Below, piece after piece: positions 28,617 through 38,077 of a DNA stretch of 64,000 nucleotides. The notes below the pieces were generated by a model, which worked only from the letters and a program-made list of their open reading frames with translations, had not been told where the DNA came from and did not search any database. The position numbers and the translations under genes are program-made. The stretch spans positions 22,454-86,453 of the forward strand of contig SXON01000246.1 of NCBI GenBank assembly GCA_005778355.1, in the 5' to 3' direction. Each line of letters starts with the position of its first letter. Within the stretch, counting starts at the first letter, position 1. This DNA is from Pseudomonadota bacterium. Lineage in GTDB: Bacteria > Myxococcota_A > UBA796 > SXON01.

Positions 28617-30725
28617 TCAGTCCGCGGCGCCGTCGCAGTCGGCATCGACTCCGTCGGCCAAGCTGTCGTTCGCACCCGGCTTCACGCGCCACAGGCGGTC
28701 GTTGCAGTCCGTCCCGCCGTAGGCGATGGCGTCGAAGCCGTCGTGATCGGCGTCGTGGTCGGAGCCCCCGGAGCAGTCGCTGTCGACGCCGTCGTAGAAC
28801 GGATCGTTACGGCCGGGGTTCACGGTCGGCGTGGAGTCATCACAATCGGTGCCCGAGAAGGCCGCGTCGTCGTAGCCGTCGCGGTCGCCGTCGTAGTCGG
28901 AGTCGCCACCGCAGTCCGCGTCGGTGCCGTCGTAGAGCACGTCCGGTGCGCCAGGCCACACCGAGGAGAGCAGGTCGTCGCAGTCGGCGCCGCCGAAGTC
29001 GGCCGACGGGAAGCCGTCGCCGTCGAGGTCGAAGTCGTTGGCACCATCGCAATCAGCGTCGAGGCCGTCGTAGGGGTAGTCCACCACGCTCGGGTTCACC
29101 TCGGCGTTGATGTCGTCGCAGTCGCTGCCGCCGTGCTCCAGCGCGTCGATGCCGTCGCCGTCTTGGTCGTAGTCGCTCGCGCCGTCGCAATCGCTGTCGC
29201 GCCCGTCGTACCAGAGCTCACGGCTCTCGCAGCAGTCGTCGAAGGCCAGCCAGTCGGACGAGGAGCCCGCCATCGCGTCGGCCCGCTCTTCCAGCGCAGA
29301 CATCAACTCGGCGAGGATGTCGGCGTCGACCGTCTCGTAGATGTCGGTGGCCTCGAACCGGTCGGTCGACAGGTCGTACACCGAGTAACTGCGGCAGGAG
29401 TTGAACCCGGTGTTGGCCACGAGCTTGTAGTCGCCCACGCGCACCGCCCCCGATCCCGTGGTCGCGCCGGTGCTGGCGCTCGTGCTGAACTTCTCGGTCC
29501 AGTTGGCCGTGCGGCTACCTTCGCCACCCACGAGGATCTCGGCCACCGAGATCGAGTCCTGGCCGATGTCGGTGCCCACCTCGTAGCCGCCGGTGTCGAG
29601 CCCGAGGAGATCGACGAGGGTGGCGTACAGGTCGACCACGTTGACCAGAGCGCCGGAGCTGCCGCCCACGTCGATGGTGTAGTCGACGTCCGTGGGCACC
29701 GCGCCGCCGGCCTCGATGGCGTCGGCCAGAGCCGCGCCGTCGGCGAAGATCAGCGGAATGCGGGCGCCCGACTCGAAGACCGAGCCCTTGCCACGCCCAT
29801 CATCGAAGGAGCCCTCGGACACCTGGCGAGGCGTGCCGTTGTCGCCCATGAACACCACCAGCGTGGCATCGGGGTCGGGGAGCCCGGCGAGGAGCTCGGC
29901 GATGGCGTCGTCGAGGCACTCGACCGCGAAGTCGTAGTCGGTGGCATCGTCGCCGCTCGGGGTGCCACCGCAGGCGGTGACCGCGTCGGCCCAGGATGTG
30001 CCCGACCGGCCACCATTGCTCGTCGAATGCGGGAGGTTGTAGGAAACCACGGCGAAGGCCCGGTTGCCCACGGAGTCCTGATCGGTCAGCCACTCGAGCG
30101 CGGACACCGTGGTTTCATCGGTAACCGAGGCGAGCTCATCGCTCGCCATCGTGCTGTACCCAGAGGACATGCTCGAGTCGGCCAGAGACTCGACGTACAG
30201 CCACTCCTCGTAGCTGCGCGGCTCGCCGCCGGTGCTACCGCGGAAGGTGCCGAAGCCGGTGCGGATGGGGTACTCGGCGCGGTCGGAGGCCGCCGTCGAG
30301 GCGCTGCGAGGCGTGTCGGAGAGCACGCCCACGTGCCACTTGCCGAAAAGGGCCGTCTCCATCCCCTCTTGCTCGGCAAGCTGCTGGATGGTGACCGCCT
30401 CTTCGCTCAGCGAGGGCGAGGCGCTGGTGGCCACCGCGTCGCCCACGCCATTCCGGTAGGCAAACTGGCCGGAGTAGAGAGCGGCGCGCGATGGGGAGCA
30501 AACGGGCATCGCCCACGCATCGGTGAAACGCACGCCCGCGTCGGCGAGCAAGTCGATGTTCGGGGTGGACGGGCGCGTTTCCGAGGGGTTCGCCACGTCG
30601 CCGGCGTAGGCGCTCACCTTGTCGCTACCGAGGTCGTCGGCGATGATGACGACCACGTGACGGTACTCGGCCGCCTCGACGGGCGCGGCGAGGAACACGG
30701 TCAGCAACGAGCTGGGGAGGAGCAC
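28617..30725 (-). CDS. secreted sulfatase fused to C-terminal MopE-like metal-binding repeats
   Basis: HVVVIIADDLGSDKVSAY...PVCSPSRAALYSGQFAYRNG (CxPSR sulfatase signature)...LFGKWHVG; C-terminal DxDxDG/DCDD/PGA repeats. Confidence 0.92.
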   Translation of the reverse strand: MLLPSSLLTVFLAAPVEAAEYRHVVVIIADDLGSDKVSAYAGDVANPSETRPSTPNIDLLADAGVRFTDAWAMPVCSPSRAALYSGQFAYRNGVGDAVATSASPSLSEEAVTIQQLAEQEGMETALFGKWHVGVLSDTPRSASTAASDRAEYPIRTGFGTFRGSTGGEPRSYEEWLYVESLADSSMSSGYSTMASDELASVTDETTVSALEWLTDQDSVGNRAFAVVSYNLPHSTSNGGRSGTSWADAVTACGGTPSGDDATDYDFAVECLDDAIAELLAGLPDPDATLVVFMGDNGTPRQVSEGSFDDGRGKGSVFESGARIPLIFADGAALADAIEAGGAVPTDVDYTIDVGGSSGALVNVVDLYATLVDLLGLDTGGYEVGTDIGQDSISVAEILVGGEGSRTANWTEKFSTSASTGATTGSGAVRVGDYKLVANTGFNSCRSYSVYDLSTDRFEATDIYETVDADILAELMSALEERADAMAGSSSDWLAFDDCCESRELWYDGRDSDCDGASDYDQDGDGIDALEHGGSDCDDINAEVNPSVVDYPYDGLDADCDGANDFDLDGDGFPSADFGGADCDDLLSSVWPGAPDVLYDGTDADCGGDSDYDGDRDGYDDAAFSGTDCDDSTPTVNPGRNDPFYDGVDSDCSGGSDHDADHDGFDAIAYGGTDCNDRLWRVKPGANDSLADGVDADCDGAAD
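28620..29213 (-). repeat. about 4.3 tandem ~45-aa MopE-like acidic repeats within the sulfatase gene
   Basis: YDGxDxDCxGxxDxDxDGDGxxxxxxGGxDCDDxxxxVxPGxxD recurring four times plus a partial copy. Confidence 0.88.
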
Positions 30726-30768
30726 TTGACAAGGCTACCACAACTGCGATCCCAGAATGTAGTTGTCG

Positions 30769-32349
30769 CTACTGTCCTGGAGGCTCACCCAACAGTTTTA
30801 GCGCCCGCGATCCGATAGCGCTCCCAGGTTCTACCTGGAGCAGGGCGCGGAAGGCGGTCACGGCCTCGCCGCGGCGCCCCGCCGCAGCGTGAAGCCGACC
30901 CAGCGCCAGGTGGTTCCCGGGCACGTCGCCGTCGCAAGCGGCGAGTTGCGCGTACTCGGCGACAACGGCGTCGTAGTCTTGCTTGACGAGCGATACGTCG
31001 CCGCCGGCGGTGACGAAGGCCTCGACAGCGGCGAAGCGCACCGCGCGCACCGCGTCGCGGAGGAGCGCGCCGGGGATCGCCGGGGCACCCCACGCGCCGA
31101 GCGTGGTGGCGACCTCGGCCCGGACCAGCGCGTCGGGGTCACGAGAAAGCGAGCCGAGGCGTGTCAACTCGGGCCCGGACGGCGCGTAACGGCGGAGGTA
31201 CGCGGCCGCAGTGGCGCGCGCGAAGGCGGGCGCGCCCGTGCCGGCGACGATTTGCATCAGGCTCTCCCGGGCCGACTCGTCGCCCACGCGGGCCGCGCGG
31301 AAGACCTCGACGTTGGCCTCGCGGCCAGGAACCTTGAAGCCGTGGTCGTGACGCACATGAACGCCCATGAACGTGGCGGTGGGCATATGGCAGCCCACAC
31401 AATCGGCCTCCACACCGTGGTTCTCGGTGGCGGGCGGCGCGCTGTGACAGGCGCGACAGCGATCATTCCCCGGAGGCGCGCCCCCGTGCGGATCGTGGCA
31501 GTCCGTGCAGCGCACGCCCTTGGCCGCCATCTTCGACTGGGCCCAGGATCCCCATTCGAAGCCCTCGACGGGCGCGACGAGTCGACCATCGGCGCCGAAT
31601 GCCGTGGAATCTCCCACCGCCGGCCGGAACTGGTCGAGGAAGGCCTTGCCCGGAGCGGCGTCGCAGGCGAGCGGACGCCGGAGGCTGTGGCAGCCGCTGC
31701 ACGTATCGAGCTGCGCTCGGGCGTCGCGAGCGGCCCGCGGAGGACTGCCGTGGCAGGCCACGCAGCCGACGCCCTCGGCCAACCACTCGCTCGCGTAGCT
31801 GTGCGTGCCGATGTCAAAACCCTTGTCAAACCCAGTGACATGGCAGGTCGCGCACTGGTGGTTCCAGGTGCCGGCCAGCCCGGCCCAGTGGAGCTCTTCC
31901 CCTGGATCGGCCTCGGCGCCGTCGGGCGCGGGGTCGAACCACTGGCCCCGTGCCACGTCGAAGGCGATCGGCGCGACGAGAAGCCTCCCACCGGGGCCGT
32001 CCAGCAGGTACTGCTGCAGCGGCGTCACGCCGATGGTGGCGATGACAGCGTACTGACTGTCTCCCGCGCCGTCCTTGACGCGGACGACTGGCTGACCGTC
32101 GGCCAACTCCACGGTGGCGACGAGCTCCCCCCCCTGCACGCGCTGGCCCGCGAAGCGGGAGGGGTCCACCACCGTCGACTGCGCCCGGGCGTGGTGAGAC
32201 TCGGCCCAGCGCGCCGCCTCCTCCGCGTGACAACTCGCGCAGTCCGCATGGGTGTCGGCGTGGGGATCGGCGGCCGCCGGCCCCGGGGGAGGCGCCGACT
32301 CATCGCACGCGAGGGCGAAGGCGATGGCGCTAGTGGCGAGCCGACGCAT
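30769..32349 (-). CDS. multiheme c-type cytochrome (7 CxxCH), lipoprotein, with HEAT/TPR-like C-terminus
   Basis: CASCH, CATCH, CVACH, CSGCH, CTDCH, CRACH, CVGCH; N-term MRRLATSAIAFALAC. Confidence 0.9.
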   Translation of the reverse strand: MRRLATSAIAFALACDESAPPPGPAAADPHADTHADCASCHAEEAARWAESHHARAQSTVVDPSRFAGQRVQGGELVATVELADGQPVVRVKDGAGDSQYAVIATIGVTPLQQYLLDGPGGRLLVAPIAFDVARGQWFDPAPDGAEADPGEELHWAGLAGTWNHQCATCHVTGFDKGFDIGTHSYASEWLAEGVGCVACHGSPPRAARDARAQLDTCSGCHSLRRPLACDAAPGKAFLDQFRPAVGDSTAFGADGRLVAPVEGFEWGSWAQSKMAAKGVRCTDCHDPHGGAPPGNDRCRACHSAPPATENHGVEADCVGCHMPTATFMGVHVRHDHGFKVPGREANVEVFRAARVGDESARESLMQIVAGTGAPAFARATAAAYLRRYAPSGPELTRLGSLSRDPDALVRAEVATTLGAWGAPAIPGALLRDAVRAVRFAAVEAFVTAGGDVSLVKQDYDAVVAEYAQLAACDGDVPGNHLALGRLHAAAGRRGEAVTAFRALLQVEPGSAIGSRALKLLGEPPGQ

Positions 32350-32361
32350 CGCCTCCGCGTT

Positions 32362-33690
32362 CTACCGCAACTCCACCTGTCCCGGGAAGGCGTCGTGGTG
32401 CTCCACGTAGCCAAAGGCACTGCCCATGGGCAGCGAAGTCGACGAGCCGAGGGTGCCGTTCGAATCAAAGCCGTCGAGCAGGCCCGAGGTCGACCAGGAC
32501 ACGATCGTCGAGTCGTTGTCGGGCACCTGGACGTCGCCCATGGCGTACACGAAGACCGGCGGATCGTGCGCCATCTCGTTGACCAGCGTGGCAGCCTGCG
32601 CGCCAGCGTCGAGCGCCAAGGTGATCACGCGCGAAGTCTGGTCGCTCCCCTCGCGATTGTCGTGGAGGCGAATGCCCCCGTCGACGAAGTCCCAGCCGTG
32701 CTGGTTCTGAAAGCTGGCATCGGCGCCGAACGACCACTCGGAGAGGAACCCCCCGATCCGGTCGAGGGTCTCGCCGCTGTCGCGCTCGACCACCGCGATG
32801 CTGCTGACATCGCGGAGCCCGATCCACCAGTTGTCGGTGGCCTCGTCGTGACGCAAGACGTTGCCACGCACCGAGTTCTTCTCGGGTTCGGCTTCGTTGT
32901 AGTTATCGCCCCAGTACCCGTCACGGGAGTCCCAGAGCTCGGTGACGGCGCCATTCGGGCTCACCTCGGCGATCCCGGCGCCGAGGCCCACGTTCGCCGA
33001 GTCACCGAGCATATAGCTGGTGATGATCCCCAACGTGCCGTCGTCGAGCACCATGAAGTCGTGACTCGGATGCAACTCGCCACTGACGCGCTCGAACTCG
33101 CCCGTCCAGCTGATGCGCGCCACGTAGGCGTCGGTGCCGCCGTCGCTGTCTTGCTCCCAGAGGATGTACACGCCTCCGCCGTCGGGAGCCACGCGCGTGC
33201 GGTACAGGACGCCAGGATCAGTGAGGTAATACCAACGGATATTGCCTTCCTCGTCCACCACGAGCGAGGCGCCAGCGCCCCCCATGATCGAGGTGGCGAC
33301 GATGCCGTCCCACGGTGCCGTCCCGGTGGTGTCCAGCTCGGGTAGCGTGGTGGGCAGGGGCTCGGTGTCGAAGGTGCATGAGGCCAGCTCGTTGCCATCG
33401 GCGTCGACCAACTTCGCGAAATTGACGGCGTCGGGGGTCACGCCCACCAGCGTGGCCTGCTGCTCGCCGTCGCCGCGCCAGTCGGTGGCCAAGAGCGCAC
33501 CGCGGTTGTCGTGGATCTCGAGCCGAGTGTCCCGGTCGGACTGGCCCGGCCACGAGGCCTCCGCCACGGTGACCACGTCGGCAGAGGGCGCAATGGCGAC
33601 CCCGCCCTCGCCGCATTCGACCTCCGGAATGACGCCATCCTCGGCACCGGTGCAACCGACGGCCGCCAACAGTCCACTCAGAATCTGCAT
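32362..33690 (-). CDS. arylsulfotransferase (ASST)-family-like lipoprotein
   Basis: MQILSGLLAAVGC; VVDEEGNIRWYYLTDP...ELHPSHDFMVLDDGT...FQNQHGWDFVDGGIRLHDN propeller-like repeats with conserved His. Confidence 0.68.
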   Translation of the reverse strand: MQILSGLLAAVGCTGAEDGVIPEVECGEGGVAIAPSADVVTVAEASWPGQSDRDTRLEIHDNRGALLATDWRGDGEQQATLVGVTPDAVNFAKLVDADGNELASCTFDTEPLPTTLPELDTTGTAPWDGIVATSIMGGAGASLVVDEEGNIRWYYLTDPGVLYRTRVAPDGGGVYILWEQDSDGGTDAYVARISWTGEFERVSGELHPSHDFMVLDDGTLGIITSYMLGDSANVGLGAGIAEVSPNGAVTELWDSRDGYWGDNYNEAEPEKNSVRGNVLRHDEATDNWWIGLRDVSSIAVVERDSGETLDRIGGFLSEWSFGADASFQNQHGWDFVDGGIRLHDNREGSDQTSRVITLALDAGAQAATLVNEMAHDPPVFVYAMGDVQVPDNDSTIVSWSTSGLLDGFDSNGTLGSSTSLPMGSAFGYVEHHDAFPGQVELR

Positions 33691-33798
33691 CGTCTTACCA
33701 TAGCCCAGCCTGTGGGGAGGCGCCCTCAGGGGTGGCGGCCCCGCCATCGGTCGAGTGGCTGATAGGCCGCTCGCCCGACCTTGAGTAAACCCTGGGTC

Positions 33799-35388
33799 AT
33801 GACGACCCCGGCCAGCCCGCTCTCCGGAGGCCCGCTTCCTGGCGGTGATCTGGGCACCATCGTCGAGGCCTTCCTCGCGCTGGATGGCCGACCCGGCGCG
33901 TGGATGCAGGTCGGTCCTGCGGGCACCCCGCGCGCCTACACCGGCAGCCAGGTGGTGGAGCTGGCCCGCCGCTGGCGGCGCGCCCTGCAGGAGGCCGGCG
34001 TGCGCCCCGGAAGTCGCGTGGCGATCCTGCTGCCGAACGACGAACGCTTCGTCGGTGCCTTCTTCGGCACGCTACTCGCCGGTGCCGCCGCGGTGCCTCT
34101 GGCCTGGCCGGCGACCACCCTCGACGCGCGCCGCGTGGTGGCCCTGCGGCCGCTCGTGGAGGCCGCCGACGCCGCGGTGATCGTCACCGACGAGGCGCTG
34201 GCCGACCACTTCCCCGTGCGCGCGGTCACGCATCCCGACAGCGTGGCGGTGGGCCACGACGTGCTGCCCCGCCACGGCGACACCGCCTTCATCCAGTACA
34301 CCAGCGGCAGCCTCGGCCGCCCCAAGGGCGCGGTCATCACCCACCGGGCTGCCGCCGCCTGCGTGCGCGCCATGGGGCACGCGGTGGGGGCATCCGAGGC
34401 CGACATCGGAGTGAGCTGGCTCCCGCTCTTCCACGACATGGGCCTCGTGGGCGGCCTGCTCACCCCCGTGGCCTTCCGCTTCCCGATTACCCTCCTCTCC
34501 CCGGGCGAGTTCCTGCTTCACCCCGGGCGCTGGCTCGACCGGGCCGCCGCCGAGGGCATCACCACTGCCGCCGCGCCCGACTTCGCCTGGCGCCTTTGCA
34601 CCCGCCGGGTCGCTTCCGTGCGCGGCAGCCTCAATTCCTGGCGCGTGGCCATCTCCGGCGCCGAGCCCGTCCATCGCACCACTCTGGACGCCTTCATCGC
34701 CAAGTTCGGCGCACACGGGTTTGGTCCCGACACCTTCCGCCCCGCCTACGGCCTCGCGGAGAACACCCTCGCCGCCTGCATCTACGACCCCTCCCGGCCG
34801 GGCGACGACGCCACTGTACACGGTCGCCACATCCCGAGCGTGGGCGCCCCGATCGTGGGCAACGAGATTCGAGTGGTCGATGCCGAGGGGCATGATTGTC
34901 TGGAGGGACAGGAGGGAGAGATCTGCCTCCGGAGCGCCTCTTTGATGAGCGGCTACTTCCGCGACGAGAGTGGGACGGCGGCGGCGCTGGTCGACGGCTG
35001 GCTCCGCACCGGCGACCTGGGGGTGATCACCGGGGGACAGCTCCACGTCTCCGGTCGCGCCAAGGAGTTGGTCATCCAGAACGGCTCCAAGTTCCACCCC
35101 TACGACATCGAGCGCGTGGCCACCGACGCCGTCGATGCCACCGTCGCCGGCGCGGCCGCCTTCGTGCTCCCCACGGACGAGGGCGAGATCCTCGTGCTCG
35201 CCGCCGAGGTGCCGGCGAGCAAGGCCGAGGGCGCGGATCGGCGCATCCGCGGCGCCGTCCTCGAGGCGCTGGGCGTGCGCATCGACCGCATCGTGGTGGT
35301 GGCCCCGGGCGCCCTGCCCCGAACCTCCAGCGGGAAGATTCGCCGCGTCGATGTCCCGCAGTTCGTCGAGGGCAGCCATGGCGCCTGA
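33799..35388 (+). CDS. fatty acyl-AMP ligase (FAAL)-like AMP-binding enzyme
   Basis: FIQYTSGSLGRPKGAVITH, SWLPLFHDMGLVGGLLTPV, ISGAEPVHRTTLDAFIAKFGAHGF, FRPAYGLAENTLAACIY, RTGDLG, SGKIRR. Alternative TTG start at 33781. Confidence 0.9.
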   Translation: MTTPASPLSGGPLPGGDLGTIVEAFLALDGRPGAWMQVGPAGTPRAYTGSQVVELARRWRRALQEAGVRPGSRVAILLPNDERFVGAFFGTLLAGAAAVPLAWPATTLDARRVVALRPLVEAADAAVIVTDEALADHFPVRAVTHPDSVAVGHDVLPRHGDTAFIQYTSGSLGRPKGAVITHRAAAACVRAMGHAVGASEADIGVSWLPLFHDMGLVGGLLTPVAFRFPITLLSPGEFLLHPGRWLDRAAAEGITTAAAPDFAWRLCTRRVASVRGSLNSWRVAISGAEPVHRTTLDAFIAKFGAHGFGPDTFRPAYGLAENTLAACIYDPSRPGDDATVHGRHIPSVGAPIVGNEIRVVDAEGHDCLEGQEGEICLRSASLMSGYFRDESGTAAALVDGWLRTGDLGVITGGQLHVSGRAKELVIQNGSKFHPYDIERVATDAVDATVAGAAAFVLPTDEGEILVLAAEVPASKAEGADRRIRGAVLEALGVRIDRIVVVAPGALPRTSSGKIRRVDVPQFVEGSHGA

Positions 35389-36379
35389 GGTGCTCGTGCT
35401 CGGGAGCAACGGCTTCATCGGGCTGCACGTGGTCGACGCGCTGCGCGCCGAGAGCGTGGAACCGCGCTGCGGGCGTCGTCCCCGGTCGAACGTACTCGGC
35501 CTACGCAGCCGCAAGGCGCGGATGGTCCACGCCGATCTCGACGATCCCGCCTCGCTCGACGCCGCGATGCAGGGCGTCGACACCGTGGTGCATCTCGCCG
35601 GGCACTACCCGCGCACGAGCACCGACCGCCCCGGCACCCTCGCCCTCGGCGAACGACAGAGCCGAGCGGTGATCGCGGCGGCACACCGGTCGCGCGTGTC
35701 GCGACTGGTGTACGTGTCGTCGACCGCCACGGTCGCCCCGCGCCGCGACGGTCCGTCGAGCGAGAACGACCGCTTCAAGGCCGCTCCCGGCCACGGCCTC
35801 TACCACGATCTCAAGTGGACGATGGAGTCGATCTTCGAGGGCGCGGCCGATCTCGATGTCCGAATCGCGCTCCCCGCAGGTTGCATCGGCCCGGGCGACC
35901 TCCGGCTCGGCACCTCGGCGCTGATCGTGGCCCTGGCCCGGGGCGACGACCCCCCTCACCCCGACGGTATCGTGTCGCTGGTCGACCCCCGCGACGCGGG
36001 GCAGGGCATCGCCCGGATGGCGCTGCGCGCGAATGCGCCGCGGCGGGTGATCCTGTCGCAGTCGAGCGTTCCACTCCACGGCCTGCTCAGCGTCCTGTCG
36101 CGACGCTACGGGGTGAAGGAACCCTGCGCGCCCATGGCGGCGAAGGTGGCCAAGGCTCTGGCCGACGACGCCGAGCATCAGGCCGTCGCGACCCACACGC
36201 GACCGCGAATGGTGCGCGAGATCGTCGACCTGGTGATCCACGGGGTGCCCCTCGCCGGCGACCTCGCCGAGCAGAGCCTCGGCGTTCGCTACCGCCCTTT
36301 CTCCGACTCCCTCGCCGACTTCGAAGCCTGGGCCTCCCGCCTCGGTTTCTTCCCCACGCCTCCGGAGGCTCGCCCGTGA
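35378..36379 (+). CDS. NAD(P)-dependent epimerase/dehydratase
   Basis: EVLVLGSNGFIGLHVVDALRAE; VSRLVYVSSTATVAP; 11-nt overlap with the upstream ligase. Confidence 0.82.
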   Translation: MAPEVLVLGSNGFIGLHVVDALRAESVEPRCGRRPRSNVLGLRSRKARMVHADLDDPASLDAAMQGVDTVVHLAGHYPRTSTDRPGTLALGERQSRAVIAAAHRSRVSRLVYVSSTATVAPRRDGPSSENDRFKAAPGHGLYHDLKWTMESIFEGAADLDVRIALPAGCIGPGDLRLGTSALIVALARGDDPPHPDGIVSLVDPRDAGQGIARMALRANAPRRVILSQSSVPLHGLLSVLSRRYGVKEPCAPMAAKVAKALADDAEHQAVATHTRPRMVREIVDLVIHGVPLAGDLAEQSLGVRYRPFSDSLADFEAWASRLGFFPTPPEARP

Positions 36380-36624
36380 TCGCTCCCGCAACCGAAGCCC
36401 GCATCTACAAGATCCTCAGCGACCTCTCGGCCGTGCCCCAGCAGCAAATCAAGCGCGGTGATCGGCTGCGCGAAGACCTCGGTCTCGACTCGGTTTCCTC
36501 CATGGAACTGGTGTCGATGCTCAGCGAGGAGTTCTCCATCGACGTGGAGCTGGAAGAGGCCGTCCGCATCACCGACGTGGCCGGGCTCCTGGCCCTGGCG
36601 GAGAACCGGATTGGCGATGCTTGA
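36376..36624 (+). CDS. acyl carrier protein
   Basis: 83 codons; LREDLGLDSVSSMELVSMLSEEFSIDVELEEAVRITDVAGL (DSxxxxEL phosphopantetheine site). Confidence 0.93.
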   Translation: MIAPATEARIYKILSDLSAVPQQQIKRGDRLREDLGLDSVSSMELVSMLSEEFSIDVELEEAVRITDVAGLLALAENRIGDA

Positions 36625-38077
36625 CAGCGCCACGGTGCCGTTGGCCGTCGAACGCCCGTCGCTGGCGGCGCTCGCGCCCCCGGGCGAGCGCGAGGTGGTC
36701 GAGGCGATCGTCGATCCCCTCGAGCGTTTCTGTCGCGACCGCATCGATCCTCGGGACAACGACCATCGCAAGTCGATCCCCACGGCCGTGCTCGACGGCT
36801 TGCGCGAGATGGGCCTCTTCGGCCTGTCGCTGCCGGAGACGCACGGCGGCGCCGGCCTCGGCCTCTGGGCCACCGGCAGCATCGCGGCGATCATCGCGCG
36901 CCGCGATCGCTCGGTGGCCACGACCCTCGGCCTGCACCTCGGTCTCGGCACCCGGGGACTGGTTCGCTACGGCAGCGCCGAGCAGCAAGATCGTTATCTG
37001 CCGCGCCTCGCGAGCGGCGAGATCCTCGCCGCCTTCGCCACCACCGAGCCGGCCGCGGGGAGCGACCTCAGCGCGCTCCGCTGCACGTTGTCGGAGACCG
37101 GGGGCGCCCTGTCACTCCGCGGCCAGAAGTGCTTCGTCACCAATGGCGGTCTCGCCTCGCTCTTCACCGTGTCGACCCGTAGCCCCGGTCTCGGGGGCGC
37201 GCGCCGGGGCCAGACCCTCGTGCTCGTCGAGCGCGACGACGTGGGCGTGTGTGTGGGGGCGGAGGAAGACAAGCTCGGCCTTCGCGCCTCGTCCACCACG
37301 ATGCTCGACTTCGACGACGTGGCGCTCGGCGCCGGCCGCATCCTCGGCCCCGTGGGACAAGGCGCCCACTGTCTCCAACACATCCTCGCCTACGGCCGCA
37401 CGGTCATGGCCTTTGGGTGCACCGGCACCGCCCACGCCGCCCTCGCCGCCACGCGAACCCACTGCTCGGTGCGCGTGCAGTTCGGCCGCACGCTCGACCA
37501 GCTCGCCATGGTGCGCGAGCAGCTCGCCGACATGGCCGCCAAGCTCTTCGCCATCGAGGCGCTGGTGCGCTGGGCGGCGAGCGACGAGTCGAAGCTCGAG
37601 TGGCGCTCGCTCGCGGCGAAGGTGCTGGCGAGCGACCTCAGCGGCGAGATCGTCGACACCGCGCTCCAGTTGCATGGGGGCTACGGCTTCATCGAGGAGA
37701 CCGGCATCGCGCTCCTCGCCCGCGACGCGCGCATCACGCGCATCTTCGAGGGGGCCAACGACGTGCTCCGCGTGCACCGCGGCCTGTTTGCCGTGGGACA
37801 GGCTCCCGAGGGGCCCCAGGCCGCCCGCTGTCGCGACGCTATCGCCGAGGCCCGCGCCCGCCTCGGTGCGCGACTGCTCGGCGACCACGTGACGCTGCAT
37901 CGGCTCGGCAGCATGGCGATGCTCGCCGATGCCTCCACCGCCACGTTGCAACGCGCCGACGACGAGGGCACCCCCGAGGCCCGCGCGCTCGCCGCTCGCT
38001 GGCTCCGCCTGTCGCTCAGCTACGCGCCCACCGTGGCCGACGACACCACCGCGCTCTGTCTTGGAGGCGAGTCGTGA
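36617..38077 (+). CDS. acyl-CoA dehydrogenase family protein
   Basis: FATTEPAAGSDLSALRC, GQKCFVTNGGLA, VQFGRTLDQLAMVREQLADM, LQLHGGYGFIEETGIALLARDARITRIFEGANDVLRVH. Confidence 0.93.
   Translation: MLDSATVPLAVERPSLAALAPPGEREVVEAIVDPLERFCRDRIDPRDNDHRKSIPTAVLDGLREMGLFGLSLPETHGGAGLGLWATGSIAAIIARRDRSVATTLGLHLGLGTRGLVRYGSAEQQDRYLPRLASGEILAAFATTEPAAGSDLSALRCTLSETGGALSLRGQKCFVTNGGLASLFTVSTRSPGLGGARRGQTLVLVERDDVGVCVGAEEDKLGLRASSTTMLDFDDVALGAGRILGPVGQGAHCLQHILAYGRTVMAFGCTGTAHAALAATRTHCSVRVQFGRTLDQLAMVREQLADMAAKLFAIEALVRWAASDESKLEWRSLAAKVLASDLSGEIVDTALQLHGGYGFIEETGIALLARDARITRIFEGANDVLRVHRGLFAVGQAPEGPQAARCRDAIAEARARLGARLLGDHVTLHRLGSMAMLADASTATLQRADDEGTPEARALAARWLRLSLSYAPTVADDTTALCLGGES

Noticed and set aside
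28620-29213. Tandem repeat block considered as CRISPR or DNA satellite
   Set aside because: Period matches a ~45-aa protein repeat in frame with the sulfatase; units diverge and there are no spacers.
28743-30818. 691-aa + strand ORF antisense to the sulfatase
   Set aside because: VAVAVVVG-type repeats are the mirror of the MopE repeats; no independent support.
30889-33345. 818-aa + strand ORF antisense to the cytochrome and ASST-like genes
   Set aside because: Composition is His/Arg/Val-rich with no recognisable motif; both minus-strand genes beneath have CxxCH or family motifs. Typical high-GC shadow ORF.
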